A stretch of 64,000 bases of DNA from Formosa agariphila KMM 3901 (lineage in GTDB: Bacteria > Bacteroidota > Bacteroidia > Flavobacteriales > Flavobacteriaceae). Location of the stretch: the NCBI RefSeq assembly GCF_000723205.1, contig NZ_HG315671.1, positions 841,351-905,350 of the forward strand, in the 5' to 3' direction. The notes under the pieces are model-generated. The model saw only the letters and a program-made list of their open reading frames with translations. It made no database searches and was not told where the DNA came from. Below are positions 62,791 through 64,000 of this stretch, in pieces. The number at the start of each line of letters is the position of its first letter. The first letter of the stretch is position 1. Made by a program: the position numbers and the translations under genes.

Positions 62791-64000
62791 TTATCTAAAA
62801 ATAGTTTCTTTTCTATCTGGACCTACAGAAACAATAGTAATAGGTGTTTCAAGGGCTTTTTCTAAAAATTCGATATAGGCATTTAATGATTTAGGAAGCT
62901 GAGAGTCTTCAGACATTTTAGTTAAATCTTCACTCCAACCTTCAAAATCTGTATAAATTGGCTCTACATTTTCTGGTTCGATGTTATAAGGGAAATGCTC
63001 AATAACTTCACCTTTATATTTATAAGCTGTACACACTTTTAGTGTTTTAAAACCAGATAATACATCTGCTTTCATCATCATAAGTTGTGTTACACCGTTA
63101 ACCTGGCAAGCATATTTTAAAGCCACAAGATCTAACCAACCACAACGACGTGCACGTCCTGTTGTTGCTCCAAATTCGTGCCCTACTTTAGCCATAGTTG
63201 CACCATCTTCATCAAATAATTCGGTAGGGAATGGTCCTGAACCTACACGTGTTGTGTAAGCTTTAAATATTCCGAATACTTCACCAATTTGGTTAGGAGC
63301 AACTCCTAAACCTGTACAAGCCCCAGCAGCAGTGGTGTTACTTGATGTTACAAATGGATATGTTCCGAAGTCAATATCTAAAAGTGAACCTTGAGCACCT
63401 TCTGCAAGAATTGTTTTTCCAGCTTTTTGTGCTTGATACACATACTCTTCAGAATCGATGAATTTTAAAGATTTTAAAACTTTTACAGCTTCAAAAAATT
63501 CAGTTTCAAGTTCTGCTAAGTTATATTGAATTTCTACGTTGTAAAATCCAATCATAGCCTCGTGCTTATCTGCAAGAGCTCTATAACGTTCTTTCCAATC
63601 GCTTAATTCTAAATCTCCAACACGCATACCGTTACGGCCAGTTTTGTCCATATAAGTTGGACCAATACCTTTTAAAGTAGAACCAATTTTGGCTTTACCT
63701 TTAGACGCTTCACTAGCTGCATCTAATAAACGGTGCGTTGGTAAAATAATATGAGCTTTACGAGAAATAAGAAGTGATTTTCTGTAATCGACGTCTTGCT
63801 CTTCTAGCTTATCTAATTCTTTTTTAAAAATTACTGGATCTATAACAACGCCGTTACCTACTAAGTTCATGGCATCGTCGTGAAAAATTCCAGAAGGAAT
63901 GGTGTGTAAAACGTGTTTTTTGCCGTTAAAAACTAGTGTGTGTCCTGCATTTGGACCGCCTTGAAAACGTGCAATGATATTGTATTTCGAGGTTAGTACA
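62791..64000 (-). CDS. purA: Adenylosuccinate synthetase (5' end beyond window)
   Basis: Reading continues past the first internal ATG to the window edge (VLTSKYNIIARFQGGPNAGH, then TLVFNGKKHVLH), so the gene starts to the right and the N-terminal GDEGKGK loop is missing here. It makes adenylosuccinate from IMP, Asp and GTP. GSTLKGIGPTYMDKTGRNGM, FVTSSNTTAAGACTGLGVAP, TRVGSGPFPTEL, GRARRCGWLDLVAL and SVGPDRKETI are diagnostic. About 403 residues are visible; the family usually has about 425. Confidence 0.96.
   Translation of the reverse strand, partial: VLTSKYNIIARFQGGPNAGHTLVFNGKKHVLHTIPSGIFHDDAMNLVGNGVVIDPVIFKKELDKLEEQDVDYRKSLLISRKAHIILPTHRLLDAASEASKGKAKIGSTLKGIGPTYMDKTGRNGMRVGDLELSDWKERYRALADKHEAMIGFYNVEIQYNLAELETEFFEAVKVLKSLKFIDSEEYVYQAQKAGKTILAEGAQGSLLDIDFGTYPFVTSSNTTAAGACTGLGVAPNQIGEVFGIFKAYTTRVGSGPFPTELFDEDGATMAKVGHEFGATTGRARRCGWLDLVALKYACQVNGVTQLMMMKADVLSGFKTLKVCTAYKYKGEVIEHFPYNIEPENVEPIYTDFEGWSEDLTKMSEDSQLPKSLNAYIEFLEKALETPITIVSVGPDRKETIFR

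Overview
The window is a chromosomal segment from a member of the Bacteroidetes, most likely the Flavobacteriaceae. Evidence: AT-rich DNA; a secreted 1,492-residue protein with a type IX secretion (type B) C-terminal domain; several matches to the Bacteroidetes promoter -7 element TAnnTTTG; a flavobacterial-type DnaJ; and lineage-typical families (DUF349, DUF5606, OstA-like, MnmD beside IlvE). The product calls come from reading motifs; no database search was possible.

Layout. 1-230: end of an rRNA operon (5S rRNA and terminator). 377-8.9 kb: PIF1-type helicase, LacI-type regulator, MFS transporter, DUF1684 lipoprotein, a membrane-tethered SRPBCC/GyrI protein and a small pyrophosphohydrolase. 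8.9-13.2 kb: ilvE, mnmD, a pentapeptide-repeat protein, an epimerase-like SDR and a YceI lipoprotein. 13.3-20 kb: grpE-dnaJ, a NatAB-like ABC exporter, an NtrC-like regulator without a DNA-binding tail, and PPK2. 20-25.2 kb: M28 peptidase, exported DinB-like protein, nadA-nadB. 25.2-31 kb: lysA, sucC, DUF1456, TerB-like protein, uvrB. 31-37.8 kb: large T9SS type B protein, a decayed T9SS type B pseudogene, and a second ABC exporter. 37.9-42.8 kb: a possible divergent kinase-like protein, a pRiA4b ORF-3-like protein, heme A synthase, CCA-adding enzyme and the Sua5/YrdC-type tRNA-modification enzyme. 42.8-48.6 kb: a surface-polysaccharide/LPS-core cluster (four glycosyltransferases and a KdkA-like sugar kinase) joined to dapD. 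48.7-51.6 kb: ruvX, a small secreted protein, def, DUF5606, mazG. 51.8-64 kb, all on the minus strand: NDH-2, DUF349 protein, two tandem DUF368 genes and aroE, a TPR protein, a class III aminotransferase, an OstA-like protein, and purA, which runs off the right edge.

Functional themes. Most genes are housekeeping: cofactor, amino-acid and purine synthesis, chaperones, DNA repair and tRNA modification. Envelope functions are prominent: the LPS-core cluster, tandem DUF368 candidate polyprenyl-phosphate carriers, an OstA-like protein, dapD/lysA (diaminopimelate and lysine) and T9SS secretion. I saw no CRISPR array, insertion sequence, prophage, tRNA gene or obvious defence island. The most notable unlisted signals are a pseudogene in which N-terminal and C-terminal parts of a T9SS protein are joined by an internal deletion, a terminator-like hairpin in the leader of the MFS gene, and a structured, gene-free stretch after mazG.
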